Positions 1 through 4,930 of a DNA stretch of 5,786 nucleotides are shown one piece after another. Within the stretch, counting starts at the first letter, position 1, and each line of letters opens with the position of its first letter. The stretch spans positions 1 through 5,786 of the forward strand of contig CACYCD010000027.1 in the NCBI GenBank assembly GCA_902772755.1, read 5' to 3'. Origin of the DNA: an uncultured Ruminococcus sp. (GTDB lineage Bacteria > Bacillota > Clostridia > Oscillospirales > Acutalibacteraceae). The position numbers were made by a program, and so were the translations under genes. Under the pieces are notes generated by a model. It worked only from the letters and a program-made list of their open reading frames with translations. It had not been told where the DNA came from and did not search any database.

Positions 1-1376
1 ACCTTTTTGGTGTAGTTCTCGGCAGGGAGTGCCTCGTCAAGCTCAAAGCTGGCTTTGCACTTTTTCATAATCTCAAATGCTGTCATCATACCTATACCGC
101 TTCCACCGGTTTTTCTGTGGGTGGTATAGCGTGATATGCCGATATTGCACAGTGTTTTTTGCGTAAAGCTGATTCCGCTGTCGTACACACTTACAAAGAT
201 ATTGCCATCCTGTTTTCCGACGGAAAGCAGGATATTCTTTTTTTCACAGGTCTTAACGGCATTAAGGGCATTTTCACACAGATCGGCTATAAGGGTGTGC
301 AGGTCGGATTCAGCGAGGATATTCTCCGTCAGCTCACGCAGATCGGTGCGGTGAACGAACAAAAAGCTCACACCCTCTTGGACACAGCGTTTTTGAAACC
401 AGTTCACAACCGCATCAAAGGAGAGTATACCTGTCATCGACAGGGAGATGCTCTGCTGTTCATAATTATTGACGGCTGTTTCTCTGTCTGCAAACAGGCT
501 GTCAAGCTGTGCAAGCAGCTGTGCCGTCTGCTGTTTGTCAGCCGTTTGTCCGCTGAGGACTGCACGCACCGCACCGGTCATTGCCGGCAGTACCTTGTTG
601 TCCTTGTGGATAATTGCGGAAAGCTCATCATTGCTTTTGCTGTAAAAGGCAAGCTGACGTTTTTGTTCTTCAATATTCTGATACATTCGTTCGTTCTCAC
701 GCTGCTTGAGCTTTTGCTGATACAGCATATCAATAAACTTAGTCCAGATGACTATACAGCCCAAAAGTATTATCAAGAATAATACACCAATATACTCATC
801 TATATCGCTGTCAATATCCATATGCGATATACCGTTTGAAAAGATAGTTATAAACAGACAGACGTAAAAAAACAGATTTCCCGAACAGTCTGATATTTGA
901 CTGTACAGTACCTTGAACCGCTTTATCCTGAAAAACAGCCATGTAAACAATATATGCAATGCTCCGACGCACAGCCGGTTTCCAAGCTGCTGCAGGATAG
1001 TTTGATGGTGCATTTTTTGTAATTCGAGCAAAAGATATGAGGTGGGCAGGGCGATAAACACAAGCATTGCAACCACATTTATCATCGTCATTATGGCATA
1101 GGAAATTACGGCATAATACAGCGTGGTGCTGAATTTGTTTTTAAACAGAACAAACGGCGTGGTCATTGTAAGGAACAGCAGACAAAATCCCGAAAAATTC
1201 CAGTCTATAAGACCTATTGCTTCCTCTGCGATTCCCGAATACATTGACACAAGTATCAGCACCGTCATTTTTCTTTTTGAAGGGACGATATGACAAAAAC
1301 GGATGTATATATAGTAGAAACAAACGGTAAAAATAAAACCTTTTATCGAATAAAACATAGAAAACGTAGTACTCAT
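1..1376 (-). CDS. GHKL (AgrC-like) sensor histidine kinase, C-terminus cut by window edge
   Basis: 458 codons are visible with no internal stop. The ATG at 1376 follows GGGAGG (1387-1382) with a 5-nt spacer. I read about seven hydrophobic, probably membrane-spanning segments, near residues 8-27, 38-57, 61-78, 85-110, 135-151, 167-183 and 195-215. A basic, coiled-coil-like linker follows (about 216-250). The likely phosphoacceptor is His257 in IIHKDNKVLPAM. The ATPase part has an N box with E368/N369 (CENALNA), a G1-like box D399-S-G-I-S and a G2 box G424-G-S-G-I-G-M430. This layout matches AgrC-type peptide-sensing kinases (GHKL/HATPase_c_5); only a few C-terminal residues are probably missing. 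It would autophosphorylate at the membrane and most likely pass phosphate to the regulator encoded at 1626-2420 on the same strand. The H and G1 boxes deviate from textbook forms. The kinase call is firm; ligand and partner are inferred. Confidence 0.
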   Translation of the reverse strand, partial: MSTTFSMFYSIKGFIFTVCFYYIYIRFCHIVPSKRKMTVLILVSMYSGIAEEAIGLIDWNFSGFCLLFLTMTTPFVLFKNKFSTTLYYAVISYAIMTMINVVAMLVFIALPTSYLLLELQKMHHQTILQQLGNRLCVGALHILFTWLFFRIKRFKVLYSQISDCSGNLFFYVCLFITIFSNGISHMDIDSDIDEYIGVLFLIILLGCIVIWTKFIDMLYQQKLKQRENERMYQNIEEQKRQLAFYSKSNDELSAIIHKDNKVLPAMTGAVRAVLSGQTADKQQTAQLLAQLDSLFADRETAVNNYEQQSISLSMTGILSFDAVVNWFQKRCVQEGVSFLFVHRTDLRELTENILAESDLHTLIADLCENALNAVKTCEKKNILLSVGKQDGNIFVSVYDSGISFTQKTLCNIGISRYTTHRKTGGSGIGMMTAFEIMKKCKASFELDEALPAENYTKK

Positions 1377-1460
1377 GGACACCTCCCAATAAAAAATCAT
1401 TTTTTCAAATAATCTTAAACAATATTTAACGAAAAACTGCCGACAGCAATAAATATAATT

Positions 1461-1489
1461 TTTACCCCCATCAGCATACAATATATATA
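1461..1489 (+). promoter_or_regulatory. Possible promoter of the 12-codon ORF
   Basis: TTTACC (1461-1466) and TATATA (1484-1489) are separated by 17 bp and each match consensus at 4 of 6 positions. The expected start of transcription is near 1496, giving a leader of about 40 nt before the ATG at 1538. The region is very AT-rich, so other registers of the -10 (TATAGA, for example) fit nearly as well. A promoter here is wanted because the kinase is transcribed the other way. I could not fix a convincing kinase promoter in the same 160-bp gap. Confidence 0.
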
Positions 1490-1495
1490 GAACAT

Positions 1496-1508
1496 AAACA
1501 AAATGTTT
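1496..1508. repeat. Small inverted repeat at the predicted transcription start of the tiny ORF
   Basis: AAACA (1496-1500), AAA, TGTTT (1504-1508) is a perfect 5-bp dyad with a 3-bp centre. It overlaps the predicted +1 of the small-ORF promoter, a position where a repressor or activator could act. The arms are short and AT-rich, so chance occurrence is quite possible. No known operator is recognised. Confidence 0.
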
Positions 1509-1524
1509 CGGAGAAAACGTATGC

Positions 1525-1532
1525 AGGAGGTG
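1525..1532 (+). promoter_or_regulatory. Near-perfect ribosome binding site before the 12-codon ORF
   Basis: AGGAGGTG (1525-1532) pairs over eight bases with the 3' end of 16S rRNA and sits 5 nt before the ATG at 1538. It is at least as strong as the sites of the large genes in the window. It is the main reason to take so short an ORF seriously. Confidence 0.
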
Positions 1533-1537
1533 TGGTT

Positions 1538-1576
1538 ATGTCATTCTGGAAGTGGTTTTGGGGATTGTTCGGCTAA
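1538..1576 (+). CDS. Candidate 12-residue Trp/Phe-rich peptide, MSFWKWFWGLFG
   Basis: The ORF is ATG to TAA and encodes MSFWKWFWGLFG. It has a full-strength Shine-Dalgarno (1525-1532) at a 5-nt spacing and a stable hairpin (1594-1620) 17 nt after the stop, so it has the parts of a complete gene. Three Trp alternate at positions 4, 6 and 8, with Phe at 3, 7 and 11, Leu10, and one charged residue, Lys5. There is no signal peptide and no room for a leader/propeptide. It lies between a polytopic GHKL kinase and a Spo0A-like regulator, in the opposite orientation to both, which suggests a leaderless signalling or membrane-active peptide. A Trp attenuator leader is less likely because no plus-strand gene follows. 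A second ORF in another frame (1521-1586, 21 codons, starting ATG-CAG-GAG) has a weaker GGAG site and is the main competing reading. I do not recognise the family. Confidence 0.
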   Translation: MSFWKWFWGLFG

Positions 1577-1593
1577 AACAATGTAATGTTTTG

Positions 1594-1620
1594 AGGGCTT
1601 GACCAACTGCGTCAAGCCCT
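1594..1620. terminator. Shared bidirectional hairpin terminator between the tiny ORF and the response regulator
   Basis: AGGGCTTGAC (1594-1603) and GTCAAGCCCT (1611-1620) form a perfect 10-bp stem with a 7-nt loop. The stem can extend by TTT/AAA pairs past a bulged G1593. It begins 5 nt beyond the regulator's stop codon and 17 nt beyond that of the 12-codon ORF, so it can end both convergent transcripts. Neither strand has a good U-tract after the stem, which makes termination efficiency uncertain. Confidence 0.
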
Positions 1621-1625
1621 AAATT

Positions 1626-2420
1626 CTACAGATTATTCAGCTTATTGACGTAGTAAAAAATAAATTCCGTCAGAGTCGGCACTCCCTTGGCAGAGCTGAT
1701 TCCGGCGGTATAATTTTGTAACAAAGCGTCAATATCTCCTGTCGTCCAAGCTCGATTGATCGCATTCTGCATTGCACGCTCAACGCTGGAGGCAGTTTTT
1801 TTATACTTTCTGCCTATCACTGAACAGATATTCTGTGTAGGCTCCTGAATGTTTAGATAAATGGCATCGGCAAGATATTTGTAGCCTACTGCCTTGGGGC
1901 TTACTCCCACCTTGTCAAGCTCCGCAAATATCATACGGCGTAGACGTTTTTCGTTGGATTCCCTATTCAGCGACCCCTCGTGCGAGATATCACTGACGGG
2001 GCTTTTGCGTTGGTTGTCTGCTTTGATAACGGGAGCAAGCATATATATCAAGTCAAGAGCATCTTTTTCAGAATAATTCTGCTGGTGCTTTGAAATAATG
2101 TAATCGGCACCCATACTGCGGACACTGTTCAGAGTTACCGCACTGGAATTGTTGGTAGTCACCAGAATATATGGCATCGGCTCAAAACGGCGTTTCTTCA
2201 GCTCAAACAGCACACTGACACCGCTTCCCTGTCCGCTTTGAAGCTCCAAGTCAAGTATAACGACATCGGGCATAAGCGTGATTATGTACTCCAATGCCTG
2301 TGTACCGCTTTCAGTCACGGCAACTATTTCCATATTGCTGTACTCTTCACAGAGCAGACGAAAATTCCTGCACGCCTCGGCATCGTCCTCAACAATAAGA
2401 ATTGATATTTTACTGTCCAA
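1626..2420 (-). CDS. Response regulator: receiver plus Spo0A-like DNA-binding domain
   Basis: From the TTG at 2420 the product has 264 residues, close to Spo0A length. The receiver domain (about 4-130) has the acidic pocket E11-D12-D13, phosphoacceptor D57 in VVILDLEL, T88 (LVTTN) and K111 (SKH). A polar linker (about 134-157) leads to a Spo0A_C-like domain (158-264), recognised from GYKYLADAIY, TASSVERAMQNAI, RAWTTGDID and PTLTEFI. Within the recognition helix, E214-R215 match Spo0A, but Ser212 and Gln218 stand where I recall arginines in Bacillus Spo0A, so its sites may differ from the usual 0A box. Start choice: AGAGGTG lies 6 nt before the TTG, whereas the in-frame ATG at 2426 touches that site and the ATG at 2507 precedes the promoter. 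It is likely a phosphorylation-controlled transcription factor paired with the GHKL kinase. It is not Spo0A itself, although that cannot be excluded from the window alone. Confidence 0.
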   Translation of the reverse strand: MDSKISILIVEDDAEACRNFRLLCEEYSNMEIVAVTESGTQALEYIITLMPDVVILDLELQSGQGSGVSVLFELKKRRFEPMPYILVTTNNSSAVTLNSVRSMGADYIISKHQQNYSEKDALDLIYMLAPVIKADNQRKSPVSDISHEGSLNRESNEKRLRRMIFAELDKVGVSPKAVGYKYLADAIYLNIQEPTQNICSVIGRKYKKTASSVERAMQNAINRAWTTGDIDALLQNYTAGISSAKGVPTLTEFIFYYVNKLNNL

Positions 2421-2426
2421 GACCAT

Positions 2427-2435
2427 CACCTCTTT
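2427..2435 (-). promoter_or_regulatory. Ribosome binding site that favours a TTG start
   Basis: Read on the minus strand, AAAGAGGTG (2435-2427) is followed by ATGGTC and then TTG at 2420. The 6-nt spacing suits TTG. The ATG at 2426 directly abuts the site and would have no spacer. The resulting protein starts MDSKISILIVEDD, with the receiver beta-strand at the usual distance from the N-terminus. Confidence 0.
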
Positions 2436-2452
2436 TATAGTACCACGTGTAT

Positions 2453-2481
2453 ATTTTACCATATAATCTAACAAAAAGCAA
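2453..2481 (-). promoter_or_regulatory. Promoter of the response regulator
   Basis: On the minus strand, TTGCTT (2481-2476) and TAAAAT (2458-2453) have an exact 17-bp spacer, giving a start near 2446 and a leader of about 25 nt. Its position implies that the regulator can be transcribed on its own. It also rules out the upstream ATG at 2507 for this transcript. Confidence 0.
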
Positions 2482-2535
2482 CACAAACCAACAAAATACA
2501 ACTTCAATTTCCAATTTTTTAATATTTTGAGGATT

Positions 2536-2544
2536 TGATATAAT
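2536..2544 (+). promoter_or_regulatory. Extended -10 promoter pointing into the gene-free region
   Basis: TGATATAAT is a perfect extended -10 (TG-N-TATAAT). There is no good -35, which extended -10 promoters tolerate. Transcription would start near 2551 and run rightwards, away from the regulator, into a region with no plausible plus-strand protein gene but clear RNA structure. Confidence 0.
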
Positions 2545-2550
2545 AAGCAT

Positions 2551-2651
2551 ATATTATTTCACTTGTTGTAGGGCGTAGCTCTTTTTTATATTGGTTTTAG
2601 TTTCCCTAAACAAGACAGGCTGGTGTTCACGCCCAACATCAGCCTTGTTTT
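2551..2651 (+). ncRNA. Candidate structured small RNA (about 100 nt, or about 290 nt if it reads through)
   Basis: This is the predicted transcript from the extended -10 at 2536-2544. It contains a single-stranded GGGCGT (2571-2576), a small hairpin TTTAG/CTAAA (2596-2610), then a long terminator-like hairpin (2608-2650) whose loop, CACGCCC, contains the exact complement of GGGCGT. That would allow a 6-bp pseudoknot. The 3' end is placed at the T-run in the hairpin (TTGTTTT). If termination there is incomplete, the transcript would continue to the bidirectional terminator at 2810-2838. I see no match to tRNA, SRP RNA, 6S RNA or tmRNA landmarks, and no downstream plus-strand gene for a riboswitch to control. 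Structure and promoter are seen; that it is an RNA gene is inferred. Confidence 0.
2608..2651 (+). terminator. Long bulged hairpin with T-rich 3' arm (terminator-like)
   Basis: AAACAAG (2608-2614) pairs with CTTGTTT (2644-2650). After a 4-nt bulge (ACAG), GCTGGTGTT (2619-2627) pairs with AACATCAGC (2635-2643) with one G-T wobble. The loop is CACGCCC (2628-2634). The 3' arm ends in TTGTTTTAT, which acts as a modest U-tract on the plus strand. It would end the candidate small RNA starting near 2551. The loop complements GGGCGT at 2571-2576 and at 2699-2704. Confidence 0.
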
Positions 2652-2692
2652 ATGCAATGTCAATATGTTGAAAACCTGTTACAGCTTTGTTA

Positions 2693-2712
2693 CTGAATGG
2701 GCGTATATTCAG
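2693..2712. other. Hairpin presenting a GGGCGTAT loop
   Basis: CTGAAT (2693-2698) and ATTCAG (2707-2712) form a perfect 6-bp stem around the loop GGGCGTAT (2699-2706). Six loop bases, GGGCGT, are exactly complementary to ACGCCC in the loop of the hairpin at 2608-2650, so the two could form a kissing pair in one transcript. No ORF covers this stretch. The rest of 2652-2783 is AT-rich, with two TGTTAC copies 11 bp apart (2677-2682, 2688-2693), and I see no gene in it. Confidence 0.
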
Positions 2713-2783
2713 CAGAACAGGGGTATTGAGGGTCATAAAAGTTAAAATCTTGTAATATTGTAACCTATTCGTATACAATATAT

Positions 2784-2804
2784 TGTGGAAAACTCTGTGG
2801 AAAA
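2784..2804. repeat. Two DnaA-box-like TGTGGAAAA repeats
   Basis: TGTGGAAAA occurs at 2784-2792 and again at 2796-2804, separated by CTC, so the centres are 12 bp apart. On the minus strand each reads TTTTCCACA, one base from the DnaA box TTATCCACA. They adjoin an AT-rich stretch and the htpG terminator. With only two copies and no replication genes nearby, an origin is not supported. They could bind DnaA or be a chance repeat. Confidence 0.
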
Positions 2805-2809
2805 TAAGG

Positions 2810-2838
2810 AAAACTCCCCCTATGTAGGAGGAGTTTTT
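2810..2838 (-). terminator. Rho-independent terminator of htpG (bidirectional)
   Basis: AAAACTCCCCC (2810-2820) and GGAGGAGTTTT (2827-2837) form an 11-bp stem with one G-T wobble and a 6-nt loop, 13 nt past the htpG stop codon. On the minus strand it ends in TTTTCC; on the plus strand it ends in TTTTTG. It can therefore stop htpG transcripts and any rightward transcript from the region 2551-2810. Confidence 0.
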
Positions 2839-2850
2839 GTATTATCGGTA

Positions 2851-4746
2851 TTATTTCATCAGTGAAAGCACAAGCTCCGTGTAGTCGGCGGTGTTCTCTA
2901 CCTCTACGCCTGCCATCAGCTCCGCCTGTGCAAGCAGTATCTGACAGTAAGCCTTTGCCTTGGGCATATCGGTGTCGATATAGCTCATCATTGCTTTTAC
3001 AGCCTCGTGATTTGGGTTGATCTCCAGCACACGGTTGGCTTTCATACCGCTGTCAGGGTTTACGGCATTGAAATATTTTTCCATCTCAAAGCTCATTCCG
3101 CCCTTTGCGGTGAGTACAACGGGGTAGCTCTTTAGCTTCTTGCTGACAACAACATCGCTGACACGGCTGCCGAGGGTCTCCTTCATAAAGTTTATGGTAC
3201 CCTCACTGTCCTTCTTCTCGTCTTCGGTTTCCTTGTTGTCGTCTTCGGGAAGTCCGAGGTCGTCGTTGAGAACAGACTTTATCTCCTTGTCTGCATACTT
3301 CATAAGCGACTGCATACAGAACTCGTCAACCTCCTGAGTGAGGTACAGCACATCAAAGTCGTTCTCCTTGAGCAACTCCAGCACAGGCAGTCTGTCGATG
3401 GCTTCAACAGTTTCACCTATCACGTAGTAGATGTACTTCTGGTTCTCCTTCATCGCCTCAACATACTCTTTGAGGGTGATGTTCTTCTTTTGCTTTGACG
3501 AGTAGAACAGCAGGAGATCTTCAAGCTCGCCCTTATTTACACCGTAGTCGCTGACACAGCCGTATTTGAGCTGTGAGCCAAAGGCAGACCAGAACTTCTC
3601 GTAGGTCTCTCTGTCTTTTTTCAGCATTGAAGAAAGCTCGTTTTTGATCTTCTTTTCAAGAGTCTTAGCCATCTGTTTGAGGACTCTGTCCTGCTGGAGC
3701 ATTTCTCTTGAAATATTCAGGCTGACATCGGGGGAGTCAACAACACCCTTGACAAAGCGGAAATGCTCGGGAAGCAGATCCTCGCAGTTTTCCATAATGA
3801 GAACACCCGACGAATAGAGCTGTAAACCCTTCTTGTACTCCTTGGTGTAGTAGTTGTAGGGAGTTTTTGCCGGAATGAACATAAGTGCCTTATATGTTAC
3901 CACACCCTCAACAGAAGTCGAGATGACCTTCAGCGGATCGGTATAGTCCATAAATTTTTCCTTATAGAAGTTGTTGTACTCCTCGTCGGAAACGTCCTTC
4001 TTGGGCTTCTGCCAGATGGGTATCATTGAGTTGAGGGTTTCTTTTTCAAAGTACTCCTCATACTCGGGCTTGTCGCTGTCGTTGGAGTCTTCCTTTCTTC
4101 TGGAGCGTTTCATCTCCATTTCGATCGGATAGCGAATGTAGTCGCTGTATTTTTTGATGAGTGAGGAAAGCTTGTACTGTTCAAGGTACTCATCGTAGTT
4201 ATCCTCCTCGGTGTTGTCCTTCATTATCATAATGATGTCGGTACCGACGGTATCCTTGTCGCACTCCTCAATAGTGTAGCCGTCTGCACCCGTTGAGTGC
4301 CACATATAAGCCTTGTCACAGCCGTACTTCTTGGTGATGACGGTGATATCCTTTGCCACCATAAAGGCGGAGTAAAAACCAACACCGAACTGTCCGATTA
4401 TGTCAATGTCGTCGTTGTTGTCCTTGTCCATCTCCTGCTTGAATTTGAGCGAACCCGAAGAGGCGATGACGCCGAGGTTATCCTCAAGATCAGCCTCGTC
4501 CATACCAATGCCGTTATCCGAAACAGTGAGCTTCCTGCTGTCCTTATCCGCTGAAACCTCTATTTTGAAGTCACTGCGGGTCATACCCACATTTTGATCG
4601 GTAAGGCTGAGAAAGCACAGCTTGTCGATAGCGTCACTTGCATTTGAGATGATCTCACGAAGAAAGATATCCCTGTTTGTGTAGATAGAGTTGATCATCA
4701 AGTCCAGCAGACGCTTGGATTCGGACTTAAATTCCTTTTTTGCCAT
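2851..4746 (-). CDS. htpG: Chaperone HtpG (Hsp90 family)
   Basis: This is the complete 631-residue cytosolic Hsp90, an ATP-driven dimeric chaperone that remodels client proteins, usually together with DnaK. The N-terminal GHKL ATPase has E31 and N35 in FLREIISNASDA, D77 in SDNGIGM and the lid motif GQFGVGFYSAF (118-128). A charged linker lies at about 213-232. The middle domain carries R347 in NISREMLQQ, the arginine that contacts ATP. An acidic stretch (about 497-513) precedes the C-terminal dimerisation domain. The length is normal for bacterial HtpG and no key residue is missing. The ATG at 4746 follows a modest AAGGGA site with an 8-nt spacer, and the N-terminus aligns with E. coli HtpG as I recall it. 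The gene is monocistronic, with its own promoter, CIRCE operator and terminator, so HrcA-controlled heat induction is expected. Confidence 0.
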   Translation of the reverse strand: MAKKEFKSESKRLLDLMINSIYTNRDIFLREIISNASDAIDKLCFLSLTDQNVGMTRSDFKIEVSADKDSRKLTVSDNGIGMDEADLEDNLGVIASSGSLKFKQEMDKDNNDDIDIIGQFGVGFYSAFMVAKDITVITKKYGCDKAYMWHSTGADGYTIEECDKDTVGTDIIMIMKDNTEEDNYDEYLEQYKLSSLIKKYSDYIRYPIEMEMKRSRRKEDSNDSDKPEYEEYFEKETLNSMIPIWQKPKKDVSDEEYNNFYKEKFMDYTDPLKVISTSVEGVVTYKALMFIPAKTPYNYYTKEYKKGLQLYSSGVLIMENCEDLLPEHFRFVKGVVDSPDVSLNISREMLQQDRVLKQMAKTLEKKIKNELSSMLKKDRETYEKFWSAFGSQLKYGCVSDYGVNKGELEDLLLFYSSKQKKNITLKEYVEAMKENQKYIYYVIGETVEAIDRLPVLELLKENDFDVLYLTQEVDEFCMQSLMKYADKEIKSVLNDDLGLPEDDNKETEDEKKDSEGTINFMKETLGSRVSDVVVSKKLKSYPVVLTAKGGMSFEMEKYFNAVNPDSGMKANRVLEINPNHEAVKAMMSYIDTDMPKAKAYCQILLAQAELMAGVEVENTADYTELVLSLMK

Positions 4747-4768
4747 AAAATCATTCCCTTACTTTATT

Positions 4769-4795
4769 TTAGCACTCGCAATATAAGAGTGCTAA
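4769..4795 (-). promoter_or_regulatory. CIRCE operator (HrcA binding site) of htpG
   Basis: TTAGCACTC (4769-4777), nine bases, then GAGTGCTAA (4787-4795): a perfect match to the CIRCE consensus, including the 9-bp spacer. It begins a few bases after the predicted htpG start of transcription and ends 22 bp before the ATG, the usual position for HrcA repression. HrcA itself is not in the window. Confidence 0.
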
Positions 4796-4807
4796 CCGCT
4801 ATACAGT

Positions 4808-4836
4808 AATATACTCCTATCAGCCGAAAATGTCAA
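4808..4836 (-). promoter_or_regulatory. SigA-type promoter of htpG
   Basis: On the minus strand, TTGACA (4836-4831), a 17-bp spacer and TATATT (4813-4808) match the consensus at 11 of 12 positions. The start of transcription falls near 4801, just upstream of the CIRCE dyad, so bound HrcA would block this promoter. The strong vegetative promoter plus CIRCE fits strong expression on HrcA release. Confidence 0.
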
Positions 4837-4878
4837 TACCAATAATATTATTTGCCAAAAAATCCTTGACTGTTATTC

Positions 4879-4907
4879 TTGAACTTTTTACTTCACAGTG
4901 CTATACT
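4879..4907 (+). promoter_or_regulatory. Promoter of the Rpn-like gene
   Basis: TTGAAC (4879-4884), 17 bp, TATACT (4902-4907) is a good SigA-type promoter with a start near 4914 and a leader of under 20 nt before the ATG at 4931. It diverges from the htpG promoter. The two -35 boxes are about 42 bp apart and flank a perfect AATAATATTATT palindrome (4841-4852), which may simply be AT-rich promoter DNA. CIRCE lies outside this promoter. Confidence 0.
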
Positions 4908-4930
4908 ATAATTGAAAGAAGGTGGGATCG

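Noticed and set aside
159..782. 207-codon plus-strand ORF
   Set aside because: It lies antisense to the sensor kinase, which has clear family motifs on the minus strand. It has no Shine-Dalgarno and its translation shows no recognisable domain.
1141..1389. 82-codon minus-strand ORF
   Set aside because: It starts from a TTG inside the kinase's ribosome binding site and is a frame-shifted shadow of the kinase N-terminus.
1521..1586. 21-codon ORF (ATG-CAG-GAG...) overlapping the 12-codon ORF
   Set aside because: It has only a GGAG site and its own codons contain the far stronger AGGAGGTG that serves the 12-codon ORF. It is kept as an alternative, not as a feature; translational coupling of the two is possible.
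1538..1620. Trp-leader attenuator (three Trp codons followed by a hairpin)
   Set aside because: No plus-strand gene lies downstream; the next gene is convergent. The Trp codons are not adjacent, and no alternative antiterminator pairing is evident.
2571..2638. tRNA or tRNA remnant (GGGCGTAGCTC ... GTTCACGCCC)
   Set aside because: The ends look tRNA-like, but D, anticodon and T stems cannot be formed at the right spacing, and ACGCCC lies in the loop of a stronger hairpin.
2652..2696. 14-codon ORF starting ATG-CAA-TGT
   Set aside because: It has no ribosome binding site and begins directly at the 3' end of the terminator-like hairpin.
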